Assembly: GCF_013376155.1 (NCBI RefSeq)
Contig: NZ_JABXXP010000004.1
Span: 1 to 44,399 of the forward strand
DNA length: 44,399 nt
Direction: 5' to 3'
Source: Nguyenibacter vanlangensis
GTDB lineage: Bacteria; Pseudomonadota; Alphaproteobacteria; Acetobacterales; Acetobacteraceae
Of the stretch, positions 7,328 to 15,818 are shown piece after piece. The position numbers were made by a program, and so were the translations under genes. Numbering within the stretch: position 1 is the stretch's first letter; the number at the start of each line of letters is the position of its first letter. The notes under the pieces are model-generated. The model saw only the letters and a list, made by a program, of their open reading frames with translations. It did not search any database and was not told the origin of the DNA.

Positions 7328-9294
7328 AGCGCTGGAATATTGCCTCAATTTTTTTTCTCGGTCTTGATGGCCGGCAACGTCCGGTTAATTTTGAACCGGG
7401 TGTCAACATTATTACCGGTGCATCCGGCACCGGCAAATCAGCCCTGATCAAGGCTATCGATTATTGTTTGGGATCGAGCCGGTGCGAATTGCCCGCATAT
7501 GTACGCAAGCGCAGCATAGCTGTCGGTGTCAAATGGGTCGCCGGCGAAGACGAGATGATCGTTGGCCGCCTTATCCCCGAGATGGGGAAGGGTACAAGCT
7601 ATCACATGTTTGCCAGCTCGGGGCGCAATCTGCCGTCGCCAACCACTATCGAGGAGTTCGAGGGACCAACCACTCTTAACGCTGCTAAGGCGTTCTTGGA
7701 GCGTGCTTTCGGTATCGGCGATCTACCCGGCGAGGCCGATGCTTGGGGTAAGACCCGTGGGCGCGCCACCGTTCGCCATGTTACCCCCTATATGTTCGTC
7801 ACCAAGGAAGTGATTTATAGCGAGCAAGTGCTGCTCCACGGTCTCGAGCAGGCCGACGAAGCACCCGACATTATCGCAACGATGCCTTATTTCCTTCGAG
7901 CCACTGACGAAGCGAGTGCATTGAATGAGCGCCGCTTGCGGCAGTTGCAACGAATGCTGGAGCTCGAAGAGCGTCGCGCACGCACACGTGCGACGGCAGC
8001 CAGTGTGTTTCGTGAACGCGCGTTCAGTCTGCTGGCTGAGGCCGAGCGCTTGGAGATGACTGATTCTGTTCCGGCAGGCACGTCCGATGCCGTGTTGCTG
8101 GATAGGCTGAATTCGTTGGGCCAAGATCCGGTCAAGGCGAAGGTCGTTCCCAGTGAAGGCCAACTCGCCGAGCTTCACCGGCAGCGAAAGGCTTTGCTGG
8201 TCGATCTTGGCGAGGTCAGGCGCCAGGCTGCTGCTACGCAAACTGTCATCGAGGAAGTTTCTGGGTTCGAGGGTACAGTCCGCAAGCAGCGTGAGAAACT
8301 GATGTTAGTCTCCCATCTCAAGCTCGACGCCGTTGGCCACATTTGCCCCGTTTGTGATCAACCGTCTGAGGCAGGCGTTAGTGCCGTCGAGGCCCTGCGA
8401 GAGACTCTCTCGAAAGTGAGCGGCGAAAGTGCGGCGGTGGAGCGCGTGAAGCCACGGCTGATCGATTATGATGGAACGCTTCAAAGCAAGCGCATCACCA
8501 TTAATGACGAGATCAAGCGCGTTGACGATAATATCCGAACATGGCTGCGCCAGTCGGAAGATGCCAGAACGTTCGCTAGTCTTGCTCATCTGCGCGCTCA
8601 CCTCTTGGGACGAGTGTCATTTTTCATCGAAACGATGAATGATGAACGTCGGCCCGGAGGGAGGGACCTTAGTATTCTGAAATCGCAAATTCGTGAGCTT
8701 GAAGGTTTGGTTGACCGCGACGCTAGGATCGTCAGGCTGCGTCGCGCAGAGCGAAAAATCTCGCAATATGCCACCGAAGCCTTCTCGAACTTGCCAACCA
8801 TCGAACCGTGTGTGGGCTCCGAGCTTGACTTCTCATCATCCGAACCAGAGATCGCAGTGGTCGAGGCAGACAGCAGCGTTGTGCTACAGATGACCGATGT
8901 CGGCTCGGACCAGAATTATCTCGCCATCCACATTGCACTTTCTTTCGCCCTCCAGCATTTCCTAGGTGAAGTCGGCTCACCAGTCCCAGGCGTGCTGGTG
9001 TTCGATCAGATTAGCCGGCCTTATTTTCCTGCAAAAGGAGAAGAGCAACATGACGAAAGGACAATCGAATCGTCGGAGGACGAAGAAGAAGATGAGGATA
9101 TCACAGCCATGCGGCGCCACGTTGACTTCCTGTTCGCCGAAGCTGCCCGCCGTCCCGACCTTCAAGTTATTCTCATCGAGCACGCCTATTTCGCGGACGA
9201 TTCACGTTACGTGGCAGCAACACGGGAGCGGTGGACACATGCGTCCGGTCGAGGTCTAGTCCCGAATAATTGGCCCATGCGTCCCGTAAACTAG
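7324..9294 (+). CDS. ABC-3C system ATPase, DUF3732-type, SMC/Rad50-like
   Basis: A 656-aa SMC/Rad50-like ATPase. Walker A is GASGTGKS (residues 32-39). Two heptad-rich arms (about 200-330 and 370-480) flank HICPVCDQP, with C341 and C344 in a CPxC arrangement like a Rad50 zinc hook. The C-terminal head has a signature-like region (about 526-547), a Walker B in which DQ replaces the usual DE (VLVFDQISRPYFP, about 557-569), and an H-loop His near 620. A very acidic run (about 582-592) follows Walker B. The DQ variant and the 'RPYFP' tail are characteristic of DUF3732 proteins. The start is TTG, overlapping the previous stop as TTGA. Confidence 0.88.
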   Translation: MKRWNIASIFFLGLDGRQRPVNFEPGVNIITGASGTGKSALIKAIDYCLGSSRCELPAYVRKRSIAVGVKWVAGEDEMIVGRLIPEMGKGTSYHMFASSGRNLPSPTTIEEFEGPTTLNAAKAFLERAFGIGDLPGEADAWGKTRGRATVRHVTPYMFVTKEVIYSEQVLLHGLEQADEAPDIIATMPYFLRATDEASALNERRLRQLQRMLELEERRARTRATAASVFRERAFSLLAEAERLEMTDSVPAGTSDAVLLDRLNSLGQDPVKAKVVPSEGQLAELHRQRKALLVDLGEVRRQAAATQTVIEEVSGFEGTVRKQREKLMLVSHLKLDAVGHICPVCDQPSEAGVSAVEALRETLSKVSGESAAVERVKPRLIDYDGTLQSKRITINDEIKRVDDNIRTWLRQSEDARTFASLAHLRAHLLGRVSFFIETMNDERRPGGRDLSILKSQIRELEGLVDRDARIVRLRRAERKISQYATEAFSNLPTIEPCVGSELDFSSSEPEIAVVEADSSVVLQMTDVGSDQNYLAIHIALSFALQHFLGEVGSPVPGVLVFDQISRPYFPAKGEEQHDERTIESSEDEEEDEDITAMRRHVDFLFAEAARRPDLQVILIEHAYFADDSRYVAATRERWTHASGRGLVPNNWPMRPVN

Positions 9295-9616
9295 AGAAAA
9301 TGGTAGCGGATTCCCTCCGCTCTCTGAACTTTTCTGTCCGTCAGGACGGAGACGGCTGTTTCTGATTCTGGTGGTTCAGCGTTCGGGCGGGTGCTTGAGC
9401 GGGCAATTTCTTACATTTCACATGAGACGCTGGGGCTATGCTTTTTGATGAAATTGTTAATTACTGGATTCATATTGATATATTAATACTAAGCTCTCTT
9501 CGTTCGAACCCATATCGGTTTTCACTCGAAACACGGATATCCGGGCATGATGCTGAAGCGGGCCCATCTTACCTATGGGTTCGCACAAAGTGGAATTCGT
9601 ATAAAGGTCAAACATA
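9295..9616. other. 322-bp AT-rich gap
   Basis: Beyond the candidate terminator hairpins, this stretch is AT-rich (for example around 9440-9490) and holds no convincing gene. The promoter of the GNAT-like gene probably lies here; no clear -35/-10 pair stands out. Confidence 0.4.
9305..9321 (+). terminator. Candidate terminator hairpin after the ABC-3C operon
   Basis: Eleven bases after the ATPase stop, AGCGGA-TTCCC-TCCGCT can form a 6-bp stem with a 5-nt loop, followed by CTCTGAACTTTTC. A second dyad (TCCGTCAGGACGGA) follows about 15 bp later. The T-tract is weak, so this is only a candidate. Confidence 0.4.
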
Positions 9617-10378
9617 GTGGAACGACTTTCAATGAGATGCAAAGATGCGGAGAAAATTTTTGAGAAGTTACCGTATCCGCCTGTCTGGTTCCTACGCTTG
9701 CAGATAGACTCCTTCGGGCAGCAGGGCGTATTCGAAATACGAGAACGAGAAAATCAACTGGGTCAGTTTCGATTTTACCGAGCGGAAGCAAGATTGATCT
9801 GGACCGAAACTTCTTACTGGATGGCAGAGAAACTTGATAAGTTTCAAATGTTTCAAAACTCCATTCAAGTAGTCGTAGACGTGGAAAACTCCACGGCCAG
9901 GTTCGGACCAACGAGCCAAATTAGTATGCAATATCCCGGCGTAGGACTCGGATCTGCGCTCATGACCACGGTTATTCGCTGGTTGAAGACAAAATTCCCT
10001 GAAGCAAAAGTGCTACCAGGAAGTCTATCATCTGCCCAAGCAACGCCGGACAACAAGCAACGGCGTAATGAATTTTATCAGTCGCATGGCTTTGATATGA
10101 CTTACAACGATGTAGAAATGAGGAGCGGATCATTCAAAAAGGACCGAGCTGGTGATCTTCTAGATGATAAACCCCTTAAAGGACCGGATATGCACTTGGA
10201 TGATATTTTCAGGCTCTACTTCAGAGCGCATGAGACGTCGAAATCTCAGGAACGTCATATCGAGAGTTTAAATAAATCTCTCGCAGAAAGGAATCTTACG
10301 ATAAAATATTTGTGCATTACGTTGTTCATATTATTGTCTATTTTCGCTCTCGTAATTATTTTTGCCAAAACTCCCTAA
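9617..10378 (+). CDS. GNAT-like acetyltransferase with C-terminal membrane anchor
   Basis: The 253-aa protein has a GNAT-like core. YPGVGLGSALMTTVIRWL resembles the acetyl-CoA-binding motif A (Q/R-xx-G-x-G/A), and RRNEFYQSHGF resembles the C-terminal 'FYxxxGF' motif. A charged linker (about 190-228) leads to one C-terminal transmembrane helix, YLCITLFILLSIFALVIIFA, with a very short tail. This suggests a tail-anchored cytoplasmic enzyme. The start is GTG 9617 with AAAGG upstream; ATG 9632 is an alternative. The gene is much more AT-rich than its neighbours and lies just after the defence operon, so recent acquisition is likely. Substrate unknown. Confidence 0.65.
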   Translation: MERLSMRCKDAEKIFEKLPYPPVWFLRLQIDSFGQQGVFEIRERENQLGQFRFYRAEARLIWTETSYWMAEKLDKFQMFQNSIQVVVDVENSTARFGPTSQISMQYPGVGLGSALMTTVIRWLKTKFPEAKVLPGSLSSAQATPDNKQRRNEFYQSHGFDMTYNDVEMRSGSFKKDRAGDLLDDKPLKGPDMHLDDIFRLYFRAHETSKSQERHIESLNKSLAERNLTIKYLCITLFILLSIFALVIIFAKTP

Positions 10379-10490
10379 ACTTCCATCAATTTGAAGTAAT
10401 TCCAACCTGCTGATGTTGTGGCTCGTTGGGGTGCCGCGAAACGTGAAATCGTGATTCATAGGATGCCAACTTGAATGAAAGGTATCCTGA

Positions 10491-10674
10491 ATGAGCAGAG
10501 CGTTGATTTTACGGGGTGACTACGATGCGGCGGTTCTGCGCGGGTTGGCGCGCAAGACAGGACATGTGGGCCCGATCCCGCCGTCTTCTGGCTCTGGCGG
10601 CGATCTATGACGGGACTTCGCGCGGCGGTGCGGCACGTCTGGCGGGCACGGACCGGCAGATCATCCGTGACTAG
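10491..10674 (+). pseudogene. IS630-family transposase fragment (N-terminus, frameshifted)
   Basis: ATG at 10491 starts MSRALILRGDYDAAVLRGLARKTG, the usual N-terminus of a common IS630-type transposase. Homology continues in another frame from about 10575 (RRLLALAAIYDGTSRGGAARLAG…IIRD), so a frameshift lies near 10570. Homology stops at the CTAG where the IS481-type element begins, and no IS630 sequence is visible on its far side. It is a dead scrap. Confidence 0.7.
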
Positions 10675-11760
10675 CTGTCAGGTTGTGAGACGTCATTGGG
10701 ATGAGGTATCGTGGGCTATTGCCGCCTACCCCCCCCTGGTTTGACGTTGAATCCTGGAGTGATCGCTGATGCACCAGATCCACCCGCAAGCCCGCACTAC
10801 GCCAGCCGTCCGGGCAGAAATCGCGCAGTCGATGGAAGCGACCGGCGTGTTAGCCCGACGCTTCGGCATCAGCGACGAGACGGTGCGCAAATGGCGCAAG
10901 CGCGGAGTGGAGGGATGCACGGATCGTAGCAGCAAGCCCCGTGTTCTGGCCTGGAAAGCGACCGAGGAAGAGCGCGCGATCGTTTGCCATCTGCGTCGTA
11001 CCACCGAGTTCGGACTCGATGACCTGACCTTCGTGCTGCGGCACTTCCTGCCCCACCTCAACCGCGACAGCGTCTGGCGCATCCTCAAGGATGCAGGGCT
11101 CAATCGTCGGCCGGTGAAGGAGAAGATCCGCCCGGCGCGGGGAGAAGGCACCTTCCGGGATTACGACCTGGGCTATGTCCATATCGACGTGAAGCATCTG
11201 CCGAAGCTGCAGACCGCAGACGGAGAGGCCCGCAAACGGTTCCTCTACGTCGCGATCGATCGCTGCTCGCGCTTCGTGCATCTGGCCGTCTACGATGCCG
11301 AGAATGCAGCCAATGCCGTCGATTTTCTCAAGGCCGCCAAAGCCGCCTTCCCATTCAAGATAACTCATATCCTGACCGATCGCGGCTCTTGCTTCACTGC
11401 GGACGCGTTTGAGAAAGCATGCCAGGATCAGGGTGTGGATCGGCGGCGAACCCGGGCCTACTCGCCCCAGACGAATGGCATGGTCGAGCGGTTTAACGGC
11501 CGTGTCGCGACCGAAGTCCTGCCGATCAACGTCGCGCACCACGCGGATCTTGAAGCCCTGCTGCGTGGGTTCAACCACGCCTACAACCAACGCCGACAGA
11601 GGGTTCTGGGCGGCCTTTCGCCCGCTGCCAAAGTCGCCGAACGTATCCAGAAAACACCGCGCCTTCGTAATCGCAGCTACAAGGCCACAAACGAGGCAGT
11701 CATCATGGACGATGTCGATCGTATTATGATATATGACAATGACGTCTCGAAACCTGACGG
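10675..11760 (+). mobile_element. IS481-family insertion sequence, apparently complete
   Basis: Both ends carry an imperfect inverted repeat. The left end reads CTGTCAGGTTGTGAGACGTC. The right end, read inward, reads CCGTCAGGTTTCGAGACGTC, and both continue CATTG. Both sides are flanked by CTAG (10671-10674 and 11761-11764). IS481-type elements are known to favour CTAG targets. The single transposase gene is open from end to end. The exact outer base is uncertain by one. Confidence 0.85.
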
Positions 11761-11764
11761 CTAG
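10769..11764 (+). CDS. IS481-family DDE transposase
   Basis: The 331-aa product has an N-terminal helix-turn-helix (residues about 20-45, ARRFGISDETVRKWRKRG). An integrase-core domain follows: YVHIDVKHLPKL supplies the first Asp, HILTDRGSCF the second, and YSPQTNGMVERFNGR the Glu. The C-terminal segment FNHAYNQRRQRVLGGLSPAAKV is typical of IS481 transposases. No frameshift is seen, so the element may be active. The stop codon TAG (11762-11764) lies in the CTAG flank and not inside the element, so the target site completes the gene. Confidence 0.92.
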   Translation: MHQIHPQARTTPAVRAEIAQSMEATGVLARRFGISDETVRKWRKRGVEGCTDRSSKPRVLAWKATEEERAIVCHLRRTTEFGLDDLTFVLRHFLPHLNRDSVWRILKDAGLNRRPVKEKIRPARGEGTFRDYDLGYVHIDVKHLPKLQTADGEARKRFLYVAIDRCSRFVHLAVYDAENAANAVDFLKAAKAAFPFKITHILTDRGSCFTADAFEKACQDQGVDRRRTRAYSPQTNGMVERFNGRVATEVLPINVAHHADLEALLRGFNHAYNQRRQRVLGGLSPAAKVAERIQKTPRLRNRSYKATNEAVIMDDVDRIMIYDNDVSKPDG

Positions 11765-11895
11765 ACGGTATCCCAGCGCGATACGACCTGCTCGCCCAGC
11801 CGCGTGCCCGTTCGCCCATTAGTGAATCCCCGGTTTCCCGGGCCTTCAGATGCTGGTACAGCCCGGAACGTTCTTCCCCGTCGCTGAGGTCCGTC

Positions 11896-12843
11896 ATGCC
11901 CGCCCGATCGCTTGCCCTACTGCTCCTTCTCCTGCATTCCGTTCATGCCTTGGCCGCTCCCGCCCCGCAGGTCGGCTTCCAATACCGGCACATGCCGGAC
12001 GGCACGGAAGTCGGCATCTGGTATCCGGCGACAGGGCATCCCACGCACCAGCATCTCGGCATCTACGAACAGGACGTGGTGACGGACGCGCTGCCCGTCG
12101 GACATGACCTCCCACTGGTCGTGATCTCCCATGGTCATGGTGGCGCGTTCTCCGGCCATCTTGATACCGCAGTCGCTCTGGCCAATGCCGGTTTCGTTGT
12201 GGCCAGCCTAACCCATCCGGGTGACAATTGGCGCGACGAAAGCCGTGCCACCCATGTCGAGGATCGCCCGAAGGCGCTGAGTAGGTTGATCACCTACATG
12301 CTGTCGACGTGGTCCTCGCACACCATCATCGACCCAGCCCGGATCGGCGCGTTCGGGTTTTCCTCGGGCGGCTTTACCGTGCTCGCGGCGGCGGGTGGCA
12401 AACCGGACTTCTCCCGTGTGGCCGCGCATTGCTCCGCACATCCCGAATATTACGACTGCCAGCTCGTCAGGCAGCATCCCGGCCCGCTGCCCATCTGGAC
12501 CGGCCACCGTGATGGCAGGATCAAGGCGATCGTGGTCGCGGCGCCCGCGCTGGGCTACACGTTCGGGCGCGAGGGCTTGTCGAGTGTCACGATCCCGGTG
12601 CAGCTCTGGCGGGCCGATGACGACCATGTTCTGCCGGCACCGCTCTACGCCGATGAAGTGCGTGCCGACCTGACCCGGCTGCCGGAATTCCATGACGTGC
12701 CAGAGGCCGGCCATTTCGATTTCCTGGCCCCCTGTGCGGCGCCCCTGCCGATCTGCCAAAGCGCCGCGGGCTTTGATCGGGCGGCGTTTCACCAAGTGTT
12801 CGATAAGGATGTGGTAAGGTTCTTCAGCCGGGTGCTACACTGA
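11896..12843 (+). CDS. Secreted alpha/beta hydrolase (PAF-acetylhydrolase/dienelactone-hydrolase-like)
   Basis: The 315-aa protein starts with a clear signal peptide (ARSLALLLLLLHSVHALA, cleavage near residue 20). The mature part has the oxyanion motif VVISHGHGG, the nucleophile elbow GFSSGGF, an acidic residue in WRADDDHVLP and the catalytic His in EAGHFDFLAPC, a complete Ser-Asp-His triad. It should hydrolyse an ester or similar bond in the periplasm or outside the cell. Several Cys pairs (AHCSAHPEYYDC, APCAAPLPIC) would suit disulfides in an exported enzyme. The ATG at 11896 follows CTGAGGTCC, a fair ribosome site. It stands alone between two IS elements, so its link to the neighbouring clusters is unclear. 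Confidence 0.88.
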   Translation: MPARSLALLLLLLHSVHALAAPAPQVGFQYRHMPDGTEVGIWYPATGHPTHQHLGIYEQDVVTDALPVGHDLPLVVISHGHGGAFSGHLDTAVALANAGFVVASLTHPGDNWRDESRATHVEDRPKALSRLITYMLSTWSSHTIIDPARIGAFGFSSGGFTVLAAAGGKPDFSRVAAHCSAHPEYYDCQLVRQHPGPLPIWTGHRDGRIKAIVVAAPALGYTFGREGLSSVTIPVQLWRADDDHVLPAPLYADEVRADLTRLPEFHDVPEAGHFDFLAPCAAPLPICQSAAGFDRAAFHQVFDKDVVRFFSRVLH

Positions 12844-13049
12844 AATGATGTTGCAAGCCGCGAGCCGATCGGGTGACGTGATTGCCGCGGCGGCTTCCGC
12901 CGCCATCCCGGATGCCGGAATACAGCCCTACGTTTCCTCGAAGCGGACGTGGCTCGTGGCATGCGAGGATGGGTCGCCTCCAATCTCGGTGCGATTCGGC
13001 TCGCTGGCTACGAGCCTACTCCGAATAAACTCAAAAATAGCGCAAACTG

Positions 13050-13919
13050 TCCTACTACCTGGCTCAAAAAACGACCTGATTGATTTTCCGCGGAACCCTG
13101 CGGATATGAGCGATCATGAGCCACGCTTCGGATGAGGAAATGCTCCCTCGACATCCCGTGTGAGACGTCGGCCCCGTCCGAGCCATGCGAAGCTGCTCTC
13201 GACGATCCAGCGCTTAAGCAGGATGACAAAACCTTTGGGGCGATCGGAGCGCTTGACGGTCTCGATGGTCCACTGGCCGAGTTCGGCCAGGGCGTTTCGA
13301 AGCTTCTCGCCCGTATAACCACCGTCACCGATCAGGTGGCGCAGCCAGGGGACCAGGAACCTGATCCGGCTGGCGACCAGCGGTGCGCCTTCGCGGTCCT
13401 GGATATCGGCGGGATGCACGACGGCCGCCACGATGTGGCCCAGCGTGTCGGTCGCGATATGCCGCTTGCGCCCCTTGACCTTCTTGCCCGCGTTATAGCC
13501 GCGCGGCCCAGCGTTTTCTGCGGTTTTGACCGACTGGCTGTTGATGATCCCGGCGCTCGGCGTCGCCTCGCGTCCGTCCTGCTCACGCGAGAGGATGACC
13601 AGGATATGGTTGATCGCTTCACAGCGCCTTTCGCGGATCCACTGATAGAAATAGCTCTGCACAGTCGTGAAGGGCGGGAAGTGACGGGCAACTGCCGCCA
13701 CTGATAGCCGGTCGTGACGATGTAGAGGATCGCCTCCACGATGCGACGAAGGTCAAGGCATCGGGGCCTTCCCAGACGCTTGCGCTCCGGCAGCAAAGGC
13801 GCAATCAGCTTCCATTCCGCATCGTCAGTCAGGTAGTTAGGGAAAGGACCACTCTCGAAAATGCCCGGTCGCTGCTTCTGGTCGAGCGGGCAACTATTGG
13901 CGCTTCCGATACTTAACAA
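13050..13919 (-). pseudogene. IS5-family transposase, degenerate
   Basis: The N-terminal part lies in one frame (NYLTDDAEWKLIAPLLPERKRLGRPR…GYQWRQLP). The catalytic part follows in a second frame (HFPPFTTVQSYFYQWIRE…GDGGYTGEKL…FAWLGRGRRLTRD). The usual C-terminal EAWLMIAHIRR falls in a third frame near 13090-13130. The first break could be the programmed shift of IS427-group elements; the second cannot. The first catalytic Asp, normally in IDSQSVK, is Asn here (INSQSVK). The element is therefore almost certainly dead. The window-left boundary near 13050 (CTGTCCTACTACCTGGCTC) looks like the element end; the other end is unclear. Confidence 0.8.
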
Positions 13920-14000
13920 CCCGAAGCTGAACGGGGGTAAGCATGCGGTTCATACGCTGCCTCTCTCTGGTGTCAGGTCGTCGGCATAGTAACCGGGATA

Positions 14001-14783
14001 TCACCCATGCGAGATGAGGCCGATCATGATAGCCTTGACGACGGCCTGTGTCCTGTTTGAGGCCTGCAATTTCAGCCGAACTGAGTCGAGGTGAAATTCG
14101 ACGGATTTCTCGCCGATACCGACGATCTGGGCGATGTCCCAGGTTGATTTTCCTCGGGCAACCCAAGTCAGCATTTCTGTCTCGCGCGGCGTTAGCAGCG
14201 ATTTGCGCCGCCTGGACCCGCTGATGAGGTGTTCCTCCTGGGCCAGGCGTGCCGCACGAGCATGCAAATGTTCTCCGATCAGGCGAAGCAGATTGAACCG
14301 TTGCTGGTTTGTCGCCGATGATGCCGCCTGATTGGTCAGGAGGAGGCTGAATGCCGCCTTTTCCCCGCCTCGTGAGAGAAGGGGGACGGTGACGCCGTCG
14401 AAAATGCCCGCGTCTCGCGCATCCTCCAGGAGCGCTTTCTGCCGGGCTCCGATATCCGCTGGGTCGACGCCTTCAGACCAGACGAAGCCTTTTCGTTGTG
14501 CCAGAACCCGAGCGACGACCGGATCATCATTGACGAAGCCGCTGGCTATGTAATGTTTTACCCATTCTGTCGGGTATGAAGTAAGGCCGACGGTCTCCCG
14601 TGGTCGCACGTCCTCGACCGAGGCCCGCATCACGATGTGATAGGCGAAGTTACTATACCCTAGGGGTTCGAGATATTGCATGACGCAGTCAGTAATGCTG
14701 GATCCGTCGCTAAGTCGGTTAATATCGTCGGCAAATCGGTCGATGTCGAATGGTTCATCGGTGGTATTCACGGCCAGCTCCAT
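14001..14783 (-). CDS. LuxR-family AHL-responsive regulator 1
   Basis: The 260-aa protein has an N-terminal autoinducer-binding domain and a C-terminal LuxR helix-turn-helix (about 196-250, TPRETEMLTWVARGKSTWDIAQIVGIGEKSVEFHL). The ligand-pocket residues conserved in TraR/LuxR are all present: W74, Y78, D87, P88, W102 and the Gly of GIFDG. It should therefore bind an acyl-homoserine lactone. It lies 172 bp downstream of luxI1 on the same strand and is clearly a paralogue of luxR2 along its full length. The likely DNA target is the CT-N12-AG dyad found upstream of luxI1 and of the large operon. The start lacks an obvious Shine-Dalgarno. Confidence 0.93.
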   Translation of the reverse strand: MELAVNTTDEPFDIDRFADDINRLSDGSSITDCVMQYLEPLGYSNFAYHIVMRASVEDVRPRETVGLTSYPTEWVKHYIASGFVNDDPVVARVLAQRKGFVWSEGVDPADIGARQKALLEDARDAGIFDGVTVPLLSRGGEKAAFSLLLTNQAASSATNQQRFNLLRLIGEHLHARAARLAQEEHLISGSRRRKSLLTPRETEMLTWVARGKSTWDIAQIVGIGEKSVEFHLDSVRLKLQASNRTQAVVKAIMIGLISHG

Positions 14784-14955
14784 CGATACAATAATGAACC
14801 GATTAGAGCACGGGCCAAAATCCCGCGCAACGGATGGAATAGAGAAAAGTTCTCAACGTCATATGAAATGTCCAAGACAAGGCTCCGGCTTCGAGCGTGC
14901 CCCCCGAGGGCTGGGGAACACGATCAGTCGTGCACCTGTCCCTTCGGCGGCGCGC

Positions 14956-15657
14956 TTATGCCAAGGTGAGTTCTTGCGGCTCCGCTCCAGTGGTGTCGGC
15001 GGCAGCATTTTCGATTGCAGGAGGGCCGCCGGTCTTTTCCAGGACGTCGAAATCCTCGCCCGTGTTGGCAACGGCCTGCGCCCCCTTGCCGAACGCCAGG
15101 GGAACGAAGCGCCTCCCGCCGATAATCATCGGTGCCGCCAGGCGCCGTGACGGACAGCCGACATTCCGCAGAAGCTGCTCCATGCCACTAAAGGACACGG
15201 AGATGTACTCGCTCAGACCGCAGAGCATGCTGTAATCCTGCAAACCCTGGATCATCTGGGCGCCGAGATTGCCACACCCCGCTGTCCGGATGCGACAGGG
15301 GTCAACGACGAACCGGGACACCTCATAGACCATGTCCGGCCAGCCAGCTCCACAACCAGGGAGTCCGGGAAACATTTCGGCCATGAGCGACGACCCATTT
15401 GCCGGCAGCAGCCTTAGGCCTGCAACCACCTCATCGGAGGTATTGCTCATCAGCATGTAGATCGTGTCACTCGTATCGAAGCGATCGTACTCGTGTGTGG
15501 CATCCTGTTCCTGTCCTGGTGACCGGGGCGTTGCGCGTGATGCCTCGGGACCATGCCATCCAAGGCGGTCGGTAAATACCCGGCGGCGCAGTACAGCAAA
15601 GTCCGCGACGCGGTGTGCGTTTGTAGCCAGGTTGCGCCTATTGATGATCCTCAGCAT
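14956..15657 (-). CDS. LuxI-family acyl-homoserine-lactone synthase 1
   Basis: I start the gene at ATG 15657 (MLRIINRRN), as upstream codons show no LuxI homology. The product is 233 aa. LuxI invariant positions are present: LRRRVF, RLGW, HEYDRFDTSD, VAGLRLLP, AEMFP and EVSRFVV. It should make an N-acyl-homoserine lactone from SAM and an acyl donor. An insertion of about 20 residues between GW and HEYD, and a C-terminal extension of about 30 residues, make it longer than classic LuxI. The upstream gap (15658-15818) carries a lux-box-like dyad and is shared with a divergent 80-aa ORF. Confidence 0.94.
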   Translation of the reverse strand: MLRIINRRNLATNAHRVADFAVLRRRVFTDRLGWHGPEASRATPRSPGQEQDATHEYDRFDTSDTIYMLMSNTSDEVVAGLRLLPANGSSLMAEMFPGLPGCGAGWPDMVYEVSRFVVDPCRIRTAGCGNLGAQMIQGLQDYSMLCGLSEYISVSFSGMEQLLRNVGCPSRRLAAPMIIGGRRFVPLAFGKGAQAVANTGEDFDVLEKTGGPPAIENAAADTTGAEPQELTLA

Positions 15658-15743
15658 TTCGGTTGCTCCAATGGTGTTGCAGCGAGACCATTTCAAAGCC
15701 TGAGTGCAACGACCATCTGGCGCAAAGCCCCTCGTGTTCAAAG

Positions 15744-15761
15744 CCTGGGAGAAATGCCAGG
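15744..15761. promoter_or_regulatory. Lux-box-like operator, site 1
   Basis: CCTGGGAGAAATGCCAGG is an 18-bp dyad with perfect 5-bp arms and fits the CT-N12-AG pattern of LuxR-type boxes. It lies 87 bp from the luxI1 start. It is also 35 bp (centre to centre) from a plus-strand TTGAAT (15785-15790) that could be the -10 element of the 80-aa ORF. It closely matches site 2 at 41483. Confidence 0.6.
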
Positions 15762-15818
15762 TGTTCGGCGGCCGCGGAGGACGGTTGAATAGGGCAACGT
15801 TCAACTAGGTGGCAGAAA

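Noticed and set aside
12845-13135. 96-aa plus-strand ORF after the secreted hydrolase
   Set aside because: No domain, no good ribosome site, and its second half overlaps the IS5 relic.
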